DNA from: Rostrohypoxylon terebratum
Taxonomy: Eukaryota; Ascomycota; Sordariomycetes; Xylariales; Hypoxylaceae
Direction: 5' to 3'
Assembly (NCBI GenBank): GCA_022497145.1
Contig: MU385863.1
Span: forward strand, 310,001 to 374,000
Length of the DNA: 64,000 nt
The notes beneath the pieces are model-generated. The model saw only the letters and a list, made by a program, of their open reading frames with translations. It was not told where the DNA came from and ran no database searches. Below, piece by piece: positions 36,201 to 49,159 of this stretch (positions are counted from its first letter, which is position 1; each line of letters starts with the position of its first letter). The position numbers and the translations under genes were made by a program.

Positions 36201-37693
36201 CCTCCATACTCGCAACCGTGGAAGTTTTCCACTGCATACGAAGAATTGGGGGTGGCGGAGCAATGGCTCGACCTCGTTCACGATAACTCGTCCGATCTCG
36301 TTAGAAGGCGTACTTCCAAAGAGTGTTGTTTCGATCAAGTCTTTTGAAGCTTAGAATCAAAGTCAATTACTCTAGGACCTAGGTACTCCGCATATCCAGA
36401 CCAGTGAGATCACACTGGTTCTCGGTGACCTATGGGTTGGATTTGTACTTATTAAATTTACCCTATAAATCTTTACTAAGTCAACTCGTCACCTACGAAG
36501 TACTATCCTTCCAATACTGCACGAACAACACCGTGAAAATGTATGATGGCTTGCAAATATTTACCTAGATACAGTCGATTTATACAGGTACCTATCACAA
36601 TAATAGTACTTGTTGAAAAGGTGATGTAGCTCGGCCGTGATGTCAACGGGTACTCCTGCGAAGTTAAGTAGTTTTCCCCTCTACTCCTCAATACGATCGT
36701 CAGCCTCGACCTCTATTAAGAAAAGGTTTAGTAAGACAGGTTGATCAGTCACGAAAAGGGTGCCTTTTAGTCAAGAGTGAAGTCGATAGTCTCGTATCAG
36801 ATGCGATCCTACGATTACGTGGTATACATAGGCTTTAAGCATTCCTGTAGATCTAACAAATACCGACCTATTCAAAACGGCATGTCGTTGTCGATCCCCT
36901 GCAACTCTAGATGCCAATACAAGTATACCAAATCACGGCCACATCGCCTATAAACTCGTAACCGTTGCACATAACATGAGATAGACTGGAAAATCAGCAC
37001 TTTGGGACCTCTTTTCATAGCAATTGTCTGCCCTGTCTAGCTAACGTAACGTCGGGTTCATACGGCACTGGAGAGTATGGCCATTCTCCGAGTCCGCAGT
37101 ATGTCAGCCATTCCTGCACTCAAATCCCCCTCTCCTCAAAAGCTGGGTGGGTAACTTAGGCATTGGGCCTAATTGCGACACAAGGATGTTCTGCTTTTGT
37201 CTCTGCTTCTCCTGCGCTGGCTTTATCCTCCCTTCAAAACCTATCATGCCAACTAACCATGCTTCTCTCTAAGTTACTTGGATCATCCAGCTGCCAAGTT
37301 TCTCTCAGAAAAAGAATCGGAATGCGGAGCTCATCCCCTCCCTTCGGAAATGAACAAAATTCGCAATGCTCTCAAGGATATCATTAAATTTCCTACCGTA
37401 AAGACAGAAAATCCCGCCGGGACACCCCCTCGAATAGAAAGAGTCGAAAAAAATCCAATAAGCCGGATGGGTCGGTGTTGTAATCGTAAATAAAAGAGGT
37501 AGTGGGGAGGTAAGTAAGTCTCGGTCGGTATGGTCGTGGTGTCTGTGAAGACTCTAATCGTTTACTCGAATGCTGTTAACTTTTTGCAACTTCGAAAACT
37601 TGGCCAAGAGTCCATCTCAATAAAGTATGCCCAAAGGGTAGGTAGGTTTGAATCGTATGGTTAATAAGCCGACGTCGGTGGACCTGGCTTCGA
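33246..37693. other. 4.4 kb intergenic desert with an assembly gap
   Basis: No supported gene. A plus-strand open frame at 34087-34632 (181 codons) has no recognisable domain and poor coding texture. The stretch contains the N-gap with homopolymers (35641-35861) and a degraded duplicate on either side (35668-35762 and 35864-35958). The rest is ordinary AT-leaning DNA with TACCTACC motifs. Confidence 0.5.
35641..35861. other. assembly gap (10 N) bounded by poly-G and poly-C runs
   Basis: Ten Ns at 35763-35772. To the left is a run of about 20 G (35643-35662); to the right are long C, G and mixed GC homopolymers (35773-35861). Such runs are typical of failed base calls at read ends. The real sequence length here is unknown. 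Confidence 0.92.
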
Positions 37694-40600
37694 TTAAACG
37701 AAAATGTTGTGCGTGTTCTCAATAATGAACTGTACGGCGAGGTTCTTGGCGTGCATGTCCGTCATCTCTCTTTCGATGGTGTGGTCTCTCATGATGGTCG
37801 GTGCAAAGACCACGGCCAAGTTCTTGGGTGTCATCTGATCAAACATTAGCTAAGTGCGTTGCGTTGAACAAACAAAGTATCTACTTACTAGGTTCTCGCG
37901 CTCTCGGGAGGCAACGCGATGAAGATGGAACATCAAGAACTCGAGGCAGTCTCTGTGTTGTTGTGGTAATTGATTGAATACATTCTGTAAGTGTGCGCAC
38001 TTCTCCGCATCGCCCGTAATTGCTAATCAAGTTAGTTTCAATCTGGTATTTAGCTTCTTTGTTTCTGTGTCTTGGTACTTACAGTTCGTCTCGAGAATGC
38101 GATCATAAACATCGAAGGTCAGTAGCGGCGTCGGAAGTTTCCTGAAATATTGTTTTAGGACGCTCGTAACTGCGGTGATATCCATGTCTGGGTCTGAGAT
38201 ATCAAAGTTCTCGTTCTTGTCAAATCCTTCCTGGATGGCCTTGGTTTGGGAATTTCCACCAGTTTTCCGGTAGATACCCTCCATATCCATACCTCTGAGC
38301 TCAACTTCCTCTATACAACGAGTCACGACGCAAGGGATCTGGCGGCGTTCATAGTCAGCTCGCTCTGATAGATCGGATCCAAAGAGTACCGAGGGCGGCT
38401 CAGGCGCTGCCTGAGTAGTAGTTGTGATGTTTGCTGTCGTCATGCTCTTCTGGATTGTGTTAGGTTTCTTGAAGTTGAAGAAGCCTTGCCGGTTGGCGGC
38501 ATCGTTCATTTGACGATTTTGGGTGCCGTTCACAGGACCGCCTATGTGTGTAACCGGCGCCTCGACCTGCGCAACGGTCATGTTGTACGGAAGACCGATG
38601 TTCTCACCGGCCATACCCAAGTGACGCTCGCGCTCTGGTTGCTGGAAGGCAACAACTGTACGGTTAACCCCCTTGGCGATATTTTGCGCCACAGCCTTCG
38701 ATCCCTTCTTCCAGTTAAACTTCCTGACCTGGCCCTTTCCTATCTTGACCACGGTCGGTCCGGATTCGAGGATTGGTTCCTCCGAGTCGACCGCAAGAAG
38801 TGACCCACCAGTCTGGATGCTGGAGCTGTCTAAGCTAACAGAATTGTTTGAAGTGCCCTTGTGTTGGTTGTAGATGCCAAGGCCATTTGGAGGTGATTTA
38901 GGATCTGAGTGATTCTTGAATCGTTCCTGTATTTGGTTCGTAAGGTCGTTGTTCAAGTCGGCCAACTGCGCATTCTTAGAAACCAGTTGCTCAAACTCCA
39001 CCCGAGCTCGATCCCTCTCCGCGATGGCCCTGTTCTTTTCCTCGACAAGTTCGTCTCGCTCGGTGTGTAACTGCTCCAGGCTAGCCGACATGGATTGCTT
39101 GAGCTTCTCGAGCTTTTGCACAAAGTCCTTCAGCGCCGACTCCTCAAGTTCACGGGGGTCAATGGGTCTCTTCGTCTCCTTAGCCCTTTCCACGAACCCA
39201 GCTAGTACCTCTAGCTGACGAATCATAATCTCGGTTTGCGTGTCTAGTACTGATACTGTCTTGCGCTTCTCTTCTAACTTCAGTGTCAGATTCTTTAGAT
39301 CTTTTTCGTTATTGAACTGTCGCTCCAGCTCTGCGACTCTCTGCTCGGAATTTCGTAGACGTCGTTTTAGTAATACTGGGTCATCGTTCGACGTTATCGA
39401 TAGAGGGCTGGTGATATCATGCGAATGGCCGTTAACTATATCCTCTGCGATAGGAGTTTTGGGCCAGCGCGGCGAGGTGGTTGTGCGAGTTGTTTCGCTA
39501 GCGCTGCGCGTGTGGCCGACACGAGGAAGGTTGTTGCTAGACTCTGTGCTGTTTGTTCTGCCATGGCGCACCGCGTTCGAGACCCGACGAAGAATAGAGG
39601 AAGAACCTTCGTCCGTACCTAGGATTCGGGCCATGTCTTCATCCATACTGAAGTCACCGCCTGCACTCCACCTAGGTAGCTTGGGCGATGTCTTGGGTTC
39701 TCCTGTTGAACTGGCCGGCTCCTGGCCCGCACCCGACGTTGGTGGAGCGGGCGGTGCTCTCGGGGCCATGTACGATTCACCAGCCCTTTCGCCCGCGCCA
39801 GGCCGAGATGTTGCACCGTTCACTAAATAGGGCCCATTAGTCAATGTCAAGTTTATCTGCTTTGTGTATGAACTTACGATTCCTAGCAGCCGTAGCAGGA
39901 AGCTCCTTTCTAGTGATAGGCTTTGCATTGTTGCTAACTGATGTAGGTAAAGAATCATTGGACCGGACTTCGTCGTCATCTTTGAGGCGAGATTCTTGTG
40001 AGCTGCGTGGGGTGCCCGTCTTCTCGCCCGTTTGTAGGAGTTGGGGCGAATCGGTTAGTGGTAGAGTAGGGAATGGCTCCTTATCCTTTCGGCCGGAACT
40101 GCTGCTGCTACCCCTGGACCTCACAGAGTCCTGGACCGCATTTGACGCAGATTCTGTCCTGGAATTCGATTTCTTACTCTTCGGGGCTTCCTGTAACTTG
40201 AAATCATCTGCAGGGTGCGATTTTCCGTTGATCATATTTTGGCTTCTCTCCTCGGCCGATGCCGGTGAAGGCTTCGAGGGCGCGTTCTTATCACTTCTGC
40301 TGGATTTGGAGAGCTTCCTTCCCAAGTCTCGAGGGGGAGGTGTCTCATGGTCGAACGATGGTTGTCTTCCCTTCTCCTGGAAAGCAATATGTGGCGTTGC
40401 TGAAGATTGCGCCGGCTCCCTCCGCTCCGATATAGAAGCCGGCTTTTGAAGGTTGAAGTAATCTTTATCCTTCGACTTCTTACTAGAATCGCTAGTAGGT
40501 TCGGTTGCAGATCTAGGCGTCGGGGCTGGCACCGGACTCGGATCCAAAGCAACGGGAATGAAGAAGCTTTGGTCATCCGCGGCATTACTGCCGGCGATGT

Positions 40601-41509
40601 CGGCCCCCGCGAAGATTGCTGAGTTTCGGTTGTTGCGGTAAGTCTGCGAAGGCAGTAAACCGCCATCTCTGACGGTGTGATCGGCGGTCCGCTCAGGCGA
40701 TCGAGCCGGTCTTGAGCTACTTCTCGACGAGTCGTTTCGAGGGTATGAAGGTCGTGGTCGCGGGGAGAGCTCGGTAGGAGTGTCAGAGTCAGGTTCAACT
40801 CTGTCGTTTGAAAAAGCATTGGGAGGTATTGCGTTGGGAGGAAGTGCTGGGAGGGATTTCTCCACTATCATAGGTGACGAATCTTTCTCTCGTGCCTTTG
40901 CCTGAGCTGCAGCCTTGGACTTCTTCCTACGTCTAGCCATCAAGGATTCATGACAGTTCATGCAAAAGATTCCCTGGGAAGTTCGCGCGTAACGCAAGTT
41001 CTCAATCTTCCTCTTACAATTCCTGCATCTGAAGCAAGCAGCGCAAAAGGCTTGATCCCCGGTCAATATTGCGAGGTCCTCAATCTTTTCGCCGCAGGCG
41101 CTACAGCTGTATGTGCAATTGTTGCATATGAGTGAACCGTCACCTAGTAGCAACAGGTTCGCGTCTGAGTCGAGGAGGGTACCGCAGGTATTGCAACGGA
41201 AGCAATTGAGATGCCATCGGTTTCCAGCTGTGAAAATGTTAAAGTTAGCATTTGTAAAAGGTGTGTTTTTTTTGCCCCAGCGTAGGCGAATCAGGACTAA
41301 CGAAGTTTTCGAAATGGGAAGCAAACTTACCTAGCTCAAACGCTTTGCCCTCCTCAAGTATCTATATAAAGAGCAATAGTTTAGCAATATGCCTTCTCCC
41401 CAGATAAATAATGTATGCTTCCTCTTACCTCGCCACAACCCTTGCAAGGGAAGACATCGTCGCTTTCTAGAGGACTGTCTGTATATTCGTCGATCATGCT
41501 ACTCGCCAT
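37694..41509 (-). CDS. rga1: LIM-domain RhoGAP of the Rga1/Rga2 type
   Basis: GTPase-activating protein for Rho-family GTPases (Cdc42 in yeast), controlling polarity and septation. Six exons: 41509-41429, 41361-41331, 41227-39878, 39822-38083, 38022-37889, 37834-37694; every junction keeps frame and the sum is 1158 residues. Two N-terminal LIM domains are plain: CKGCGEILEEGKAFELAGNR through CNNC, and CSACGEKIEDLAILTGDQAF through CMNC. A long Ser-rich linker and a coiled coil (EQRVAELERQFNNEKDLKNL) follow. The RhoGAP domain is C-terminal, with arginine finger Arg1005 in GIYRKTGG and the later LMTPKNLAVVFAPT block. Two LIMs followed by a coiled coil fit Rga1 rather than Lrg1 (three LIMs). Confidence 0.9.
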
Positions 41510-42117
41510 GTTGCTAGTAGCCAAGCCGGATTCGTATTCCAAGCAAGATCTCTGAGCCTGGCCGAACCAATCGATGATCTAGTAAGGGCTATCCTTTTGT
41601 ATGCCAGTAGGGAGGTAGAGGTAGCTTTAGGATTGGCGCGTCATGAAAGGCGATCGAGTTTGGGCTATCGCAACATCGAAGCTGCCACTTTCCGAAATGG
41701 TGATAGCTCGACGAGAATTCGAAGTGGCGAGGAAAGAGGAAATGTCGAGTATAAAGCGGAATTTACTCGAATAATCTGTTCAAGAGAAGGATGATGGCAG
41801 AATCGTCGTAGACCTGAATACCCGAGGTTTGTTAGAAGGTAATCGAGGATAGCGGGTGTCTGACGAAATGTTAAATGGCGGTGATGCGGTGATGAACCAC
41901 GAGGCAAGACACAAGATGTGGAAGTGATCGAGTGAGGTGATAATAGAAGGGTTGGAAAAGAGCGGACCCAGATAGAAAACGTCTAGCTGGAAGTAACAAC
42001 GCCTTGTATGGTCTTGTATGGCCCTGTAGGGCAGTAGTGGTGTACTGTGAGTAGTACTAGACTAGTAGTAGCCCTTGGAGTATTGCGAGTAATGAATGGA
42101 AGTGGTATGTGGTATGT

Positions 42118-42159
42118 GGTTTGCGGTCTGCGGTTTGCGGTCTGCGGTTTGCGGTCTGC
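42118..42159. repeat. 14-bp tandem repeat, three units
   Basis: Three perfect copies of GGTTTGCGGTCTGC, preceded by degenerate GGTATGT units from 42104. Upstream of rga1. Confidence 0.8.
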
Positions 42160-42209
42160 GAGACGGGTAAAGAAAGTTTAGGGCGTTCTACCTAGGCATG
42201 CGCAGTAAG

Positions 42210-42236
42210 TGTGTATGTGTGTGTATGTGTGTGTAT
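42210..42236. repeat. GT-rich microsatellite
   Basis: About 2.6 copies of GTGTATGTGT. Confidence 0.7.
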
Positions 42237-43485
42237 GGCAGATGTAGGCGTTGAACAATAGCAGCAAGCCACAAGGCAAAGACAACAGGAGTGTATGACG
42301 GGTGACGAGGGACGAGTGAAACCACCGCCCACTTAGATGTCACTTAAAGATACCACTCACGGGCCTCACGTCGATCGGGAAATCGGTAGGGTGCGAGTGC
42401 GGTGACTTGCTTTGCTTAGTATCTCGGGATTCAGGAACTGGGGAAGAAGTTCTAGTAGGATGCTTCTTCCTTAATCCGATTTTGGTGGTTACGGGAGAGA
42501 ATATTAGGAAGATAGAGAGAGGGAGGTGAGGAAGAAGAAAAAAAAAAAAGAGGATTGATAGGATTGATAGAACGATGAACGATGAACACAAAATGGATCG
42601 TATCGTATCGTAGATCGTGGATCGCTTCAGTTCAATTCTGGCGATTCTAGCGATTGTATGTGGTCAATCAGAAGATTGAGAAAGGATAAAATAAAACAAA
42701 TCAGACAATTCAATTCAATGGATCACAATGCAAAGGTTACTGGCTAAACCTTAAGCAACTAGAGCTGATAAAGTTCGGGGCACAGGAAAGGGGGGAAATC
42801 GCAGCCCGTGGAGGGGATGACATTGTACAATACAGCATACAGGCGAGGCACTTGGACTCTTGGAGCCAGTACAAGCGTGGATGCCGCTGGGATGCCGCTG
42901 GGATAACCACTGGATGGAGCCCCCAGTTCAACTAATCGTCTCAGAAGATGGACCCTTATTACCAAAGTGGGACGCTTATGTACATTGTACAGTACTTGTC
43001 AAACTTGTCAAAATGATGAAAGTATAATTTTCTTGATATCTGAATATCCTCGTTACAGCCCGTGACAATCTGTCTTAACCGAGTATAGTACATAATTGGG
43101 TGCAGATAGCTTGTGAGCTTGTGATAGACGTACAGTCAATTAGTATGTGTGTATTAAGTGTGTGTTATTAAAGCTTCCAGGTAATACTAAATCATCCAAT
43201 AGGTAGCTACCTAGGTCCTATCTTTCAGCATTGTCTTTCAGCTTACTAGGTATGCATGAGTTGAAACAGTCAGCGAGTGGATGTGAAATACAAGAATTGA
43301 GAATAGACATGTGGATGTGTTTATTGGAAACACATAGTGACTATGGATGAATCGAAGTAAGGGTTATTCTGTTATTTTGAGTAATGGCTTCTGATAAAAT
43401 CCAATATCAATATATTAAAAAGAGCGATGCCAGGCGACGAGGTACAGTTTAGCGACCGTCATTTTAGTAAAAACGGCAAGTCGGG

Positions 43486-43624
43486 CAGAAAGACCAGAGA
43501 AAAAGTGCCCCATGTATTAATAGCACCGTAATACACTGTCCTGATTGACCAATCAAAACCCGGGATTTATACAGTATATTACGATACTATTAATACATGG
43601 GGCACTTTTTCTCTGGTCTTTCTG
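43486..43624. mobile_element. MITE, family 1, copy B (139 bp, full-length form)
   Basis: Same termini as copies A and C (CAGAAAGACCAGAGAAAAAG and its inverse), flanked by GTCGGG at 43480-43485 and 43625-43630. This copy keeps a complete left arm: GTATTAATAGCACCGTAATA pairs with the right arm, so the inverted repeats run about 54 bp. The 31 bp centre contains TGATTGACCAATCA, itself nearly palindromic. The 10 extra bases relative to A and C lie in the left arm, suggesting B is nearer the ancestral form. Confidence 0.88.
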
Positions 43625-44532
43625 GTCGGGTCGGCCTCCACATTCCCATGACCCTGAACGGGGTGTTCCTTGTAACTAAATATTGAGATATTGGAAGTCA
43701 CTCTCCTCAAATCTACCTAGGCAGCTAGGTAGGTCCTACCTAGTAGGTACAGTACCTATCAGTAACAGTCTCCATTATCCCAACCCTTTTACTACTAGTA
43801 CATATTAGTAGTAGGTAACACTTTCACACTTCCACATAGTAAACACTTAAAACCTTACCAGCTAATAAATTAGTTACATCAAACGAAGCAGAAGCTGCAG
43901 AACGTTACCGTTACCCATCATCTCAACATGGTCAACTACCTATTTTTATGAACCCCCAAAGTTAAGACGTTAGGTTAGAACGGCAAATGTATCAAAGTTC
44001 AAAATAGATCGTTCAAACAGTCGAGCCCATCCTTCTGTGGCCTTTTGTGGCTTTTTGTGGTCATCTCAAACTTAGGACCTTAGGTACTTACCTAGTTTTC
44101 CAACAGACAATAGGTCGACCACTGATAGGAGGGAGGTTATACGAAACCGACTAATCACGACTAGCCATTTTATGAATAGGTAGTAGGTAGATACATACCT
44201 ACGTTTGGCGACAAAGGGAAGATAGGATTCCCTATCTTCCCTCACCTCAGCTTCTTGGCTTGGACAACCAAAGGTAAAGGGACCTCTCATCCATGGATAT
44301 ATGAATATGGATATGACAAGTCAGACACACCGTCAGGTAGGCTATTAGGGCTATGAGAGCTACCGAAGAAATTGTTATATTACAGCTAACCTACAGAGAG
44401 TTTTTTTTCTTTATTTTTATCCGAATCATACTTCGAGTCCCGGAATTTTCGACTTCGTTTGATGTGTTGTTACCTACATACATCTGCATACCTACGGACC
44501 ATTCATGAAGTACTACACATACAAAGTTCGAA

Positions 44533-44584
44533 GGCACGGCACAGGCACAGGCACAGGCACAGGCCACACAGGCACACAGGCATG
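44533..44584. repeat. GGCACA tandem repeat
   Basis: Imperfect GGCACA hexamers, becoming GGCACAC near the right end. Confidence 0.75.
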
Positions 44585-47500
44585 TAACAATGCATTGTTG
44601 GCCAACGAGAAAGTTCTAGCGCTAGCGATCTTCTTTACTACATGAACGTGGCGGAACTCGTGCTACGTTCAAAAAAGTCTTGGTACCTGCTTGGAGAGCT
44701 TGGAGGCGGTCTGGCCCAGCAGGTCTAAAAGATCGGCACCACCAAGAACCCCATACAGCCATAATGTCAACTCATTCTCCCTCATATGGCATTCGGTGGC
44801 TTTTTCCTTCCAGTTTCCAGGTTCCAGGTTCCGGAGGAATATGTGTCTTGTGTCTCTGCGTCTCTGTGTCTAGCTGCAACGACCCGAAGAACGCCTCGTG
44901 CCGTCGTCATGCCGTTGTTCTGTAACACGATCCAGTCGATTTTTTTTCTTTTCTTTTCTTTTCGAAAAAAGGGAAATATTAAAACAAAATACCGAAATTC
45001 CTAAGGCATCTACGGATAACCACGCCTACCAGTCTGCCGGACCAATTAATGGGAAAACGTCAGGGACTTATACTAAACGTAAACTAAAATTTAAAACGAA
45101 TCCGTCTCTCTAGTCGGACTACCCCTATCGTCATCGATCACCAAGCGGAGAGCCCTGGAGCTTACCAGAGCTACTGTACGTGAACAGCTTTAGCTAGCAG
45201 GCTGCAGCATGGCGTTAACTACCAAGCACCAACCACCAAGCACCTAGGCATGTACTACATCCACTACATCCATGAGTAGGACCTAGGTAGTACGCAGTAG
45301 AAGCAATTGCTTCAATGTTTTTCCCGCATATTTCGGTCTGCCGCCGGTTGGGACGATCAGTACTATGGAATGGTTTCTCGGATCCACGAATATTACTATT
45401 ATTTCTCTTCTCTTTTTTTCCCCCTACAACGGCGGATTCTTCCGTTGTTTGCGAAAGCCACGCAATGTAATCCCGGCGTTGATCTGATGGACATGGACGT
45501 GGACACGGACATGGACCAGGCAGGGGAAGGCTACCTAGTAATCGAGCCAATTCGAGCGCGGTAAAAGGACCGCTAAAACGTGTTTCAAGTTAAACATGGT
45601 TCTGAATGGCTCTCGTTCAGCCACGAAACGATTCAGCTTTAATTATTCAACCTGTCAACCTCTTCATGCCTTCTAAAGGAATGCATCCATCCTGACATCA
45701 CGCAATCTCGTCACTCTCGTCATTCTTTCTAGAAGCACACGTAAGCGCGCCCAGTCACGATCACGATACCTCTTCTAAGTGCATACTTACTTACGAGTAG
45801 TTAAGTACCAGATGGCTTATAAAGCTATAGCCTACGCGGTAGAACAGTAGGCGGTGCTTCAAGTTTATGTCTAGCCCTATCTTTATGAAACTAGCAACTA
45901 TCCATATAATTCCCTTACGTGTTTCCGTTACAGTAACTAACCGCGAGCCGTCTTCTCCATTCTGTTTTTCTTAAATGGTCGGAATAACACCCCTGAGCTG
46001 ATCTTCGGCATCCTAGGCAGCCTTGAGAGTCTCATGCCCGCTGGCCCGTCCGCAGATGTTACAGGTAACATTCGGCCGGTTGCTGTATTGGGGGGGGGAT
46101 GGGGATGACCCTGTCATTGCCAAGTTCGTCGTCCCATTATCTATTGCTTTTTTTTTCTCAGTGCTCTTTTTTCGAGCGATGACACAGAACGATTCCGAGC
46201 ATGGCAACATGCAACCAACCAATTCGCTCCCCAGTGTCTATCAGTTGGTCCCGGAGTTTGTTCAGGATTCACACTTTAATAAGGCCACATTACGGGGATG
46301 CTGAAAACCGATGAGATTGGCGGCGGATCGCTTACACCAGGTCGTGCCGTTTCAAGATGTAAATCCTGTCCCACCGCCCATTTCACAATATTTTGAGACT
46401 TGGGAACCCCGACCCCAAACCCCAGCCAGGAATCCTAGACTATCGGACTGCTTAGGATGCTTGGGATGCTGGGACCTTGGGATCCTTGCCGGCTCCAGCT
46501 GTCGCGCTTGTATCGTCAAGCCGCTCTGCAGCGTGCATATACATCTTCATTTCGGGTACGCCTTGTTAGCATGGATGAGAGGAGTTGTCAAATTCATCTC
46601 CAATCGACCAATCTACCAAAATGCCACTCATTAATATTAGTCGGTCCCGGCGAAGTGCATCTGGCGTCATCTGGCGCTGTAAGGCACTGTCACTTGTTGG
46701 TACTTGGAATGACCAATTCGAGCCCGGAAACCCTTGATTTGGCAGCTGTTTCTCTTTCCGTCCTGATGACTACGACGCTGTTCCTTTCATTTCGATTTTG
46801 AAATTTTGAAAATATTTACAAGTCATCATCGCCGACGTACCCAGGCGAAATCTCCGATCCGTTACGGAAGACAACCAACCAGTCGTCTTTCGGGCCGTAG
46901 AATGTGTTTTACGGATAGATTCGTATAACGTATCTGCGCATCTCTGCGGATGGGGATGCGTGTAAAATATTTCCGCATGCCGCCATACCCCCCCCCTTCC
47001 CCCCCGGTCACCTCCGAGTTATTCGTGTGCTTACATTACAGGTTTTTAGCAGCACCTCAAAGCTGACGGTGGAAAAGATCTGCTCGAGCTACTATACTAA
47101 CCACTTATGCTGAAGACGTTCATACTTGACCAGATAATACTGCCGCACGACGATTCGGGACATATAATACCTACAGTTAAGTAGGGGTTGGCAGTAGGTA
47201 GTAGGACGATAGAACGTCTTATTCGACATGTTCTAAATGAAACGAGGAGAAGAGCTATCAACCTTGGAACTCTCACAGCATGATCTTGAATGAATACTAC
47301 CTACATATTCTCAGATCCGCTGCTGTCAGCTCGAGCTGCTCGAGCTAATAAGCGACCCGGCACTGGTGACCGAACGCACGGTGGGTGGATTGGGATTGTG
47401 GATAATTAATAAATATCCGATCTGGATCTTCGAAACCTACGGACCTAGGCCCTAGGGCTTATCCTCCACGAACCGCTTGGACGCTTGGATGATGCCAAGA

Positions 47501-47981
47501 ATTCGCAACAGATGCGAAATTTCGTGATATGTAAACCAGCAGATCTCATCATCTCACGTAGTATTAATAGTGGGAGTACAACCTTGGAAGTCCAGATCGC
47601 GAACGCGACGTGGCCCGACAATGGGGCCGACAACTGGACGTCTCTTATTTTATTTGATATTCTTTTTCATGCGACGGATGTCATTCCAAGTTTAGGCGAC
47701 TCCTGAATAATTCCCCTCGCGATCCACCTATCAAACTTGTCGACCTGTCGATCATACGCAGCACATGCTGCGCTATAAATTTAGTGCCTATACGCCTATA
47801 TTCACTAGTATTATTATAGTCTCAAAACACCAGTTGGATGAGTTTATCGACTGATAATCATCATACGCAATGACTGTACTAGTACTGTATGTATTGACAT
47901 AAAATTCCCGAATAGGGGTATATTCTTAAGTACAGAGACCTAAGCAATTGTTCGATAGGTTCGATAGTAGTGCAAACCTGC

Positions 47982-48110
47982 CAGAAAGACCAGAGAGAAA
48001 GTGCCCCATGTAGTAATAGTACTGTCCTGATTGACCAATCAAGAACCGGGAGTTGTACAGTGTATTACGGTACTATTAATACATGGGGCACTTTTTCTCT
48101 GGTCTTTCTG
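47982..48110. mobile_element. MITE, family 1, copy C (129 bp)
   Basis: Near-identical to copy A, with the same 10 bp left-arm deletion, and flanked by the 5 bp duplication CCTGC (47977-47981 and 48111-48115). The shared deletion shows that the shortened form itself transposed. Confidence 0.88.
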
Positions 48111-49084
48111 CCTGCTCAGACAAACGCCTATCGATTATATCCTTTTTTCCATTGGCGGGAATAGTTGAAACAATATTTCATATATTTCGAACATATTATA
48201 CCTGGTTCTCTCGTTGCTGACCGAACGACACCCATGGATCTAACTTTCTATAGCAAACTAACAATATAATACCTACTAACTAACCCTCACATCCCGCACA
48301 CAAAAATATCAATATAGGTAGGAATGAGGAGGCCGCTAAAAATCGGGTTATCGCCAAGGGCATCCCCCTTACATCCTCCCCTCCCGCATCCCAATCCGGA
48401 GCTCCTTGCATCAAGGTCGCGTATATAGATCCCGGCCCCCAAAGCCCGCGGCCGCAGGTCCAGCGACCTTCCGTTCCGCATGCCGCTTTGCTTTTCAAGC
48501 CGAAAAAGGAAAGAAAAAAAAAGGAAAAGCACGGCCTTGGATATCTAGAGATCTGGAACTCGAATGGATGGAAGTCATCTTTGGTCACTCGAGATTATTA
48601 AGGTATAGCGGGAGCGCACAGCTTACGACGTGACAGACTGGGTAGGAGGATATGTAGGAGGGAGGATTGGGCAAGCGGTGATGGGTAGATGCCGCACGTA
48701 ACCTGCCGTGCCGTGCCTTGCCTACGCCTTGCATGCATGGCCTACAACAATGGAGATGCCTACGTACCTAGTAATACCTAGAATCTAGAATCTAGATCCT
48801 AGGTAAGCATACTTCATCTCTAGGTACGTACGTCGCGACACGGATCGAGATGTCTGTAAAAGTCCCCGACGTCGCGGTTGGCCGCCTGTGCCTGCCTGCC
48901 TGCCTGCCTACCCACCCACCTACTCATCTACAACCTACCTAGCGTGCACTTGCTTACCTGGTATCAGGAGCAATGTGCTACCACACCAGCATAACGACTG
49001 CCGGAGGATCGCGCGGCTTCGCGGTCTCCTTACCACCTCGCCACCCTTAAGTCTAGTCTAGTCTAGGTAGTCTAGGTAGGCGTA

Positions 49085-49159
49085 GGCAAGGCAAGGCAAG
49101 GCAAGGCAAGGCAAGGCAAGGCAAGGCAAGGCAAGGCAAGGCAAGGCAAGGCAAGGCAA
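49085..49159. repeat. GGCAA pentanucleotide satellite, 15 units
   Basis: Fifteen perfect tandem GGCAA units, then a degenerate GGACGGCAA. On the minus strand it translates as a Leu-Ala-Leu-Pro-Cys repeat in all frames, which is an artefact of the repeat and not a gene. Confidence 0.95.
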
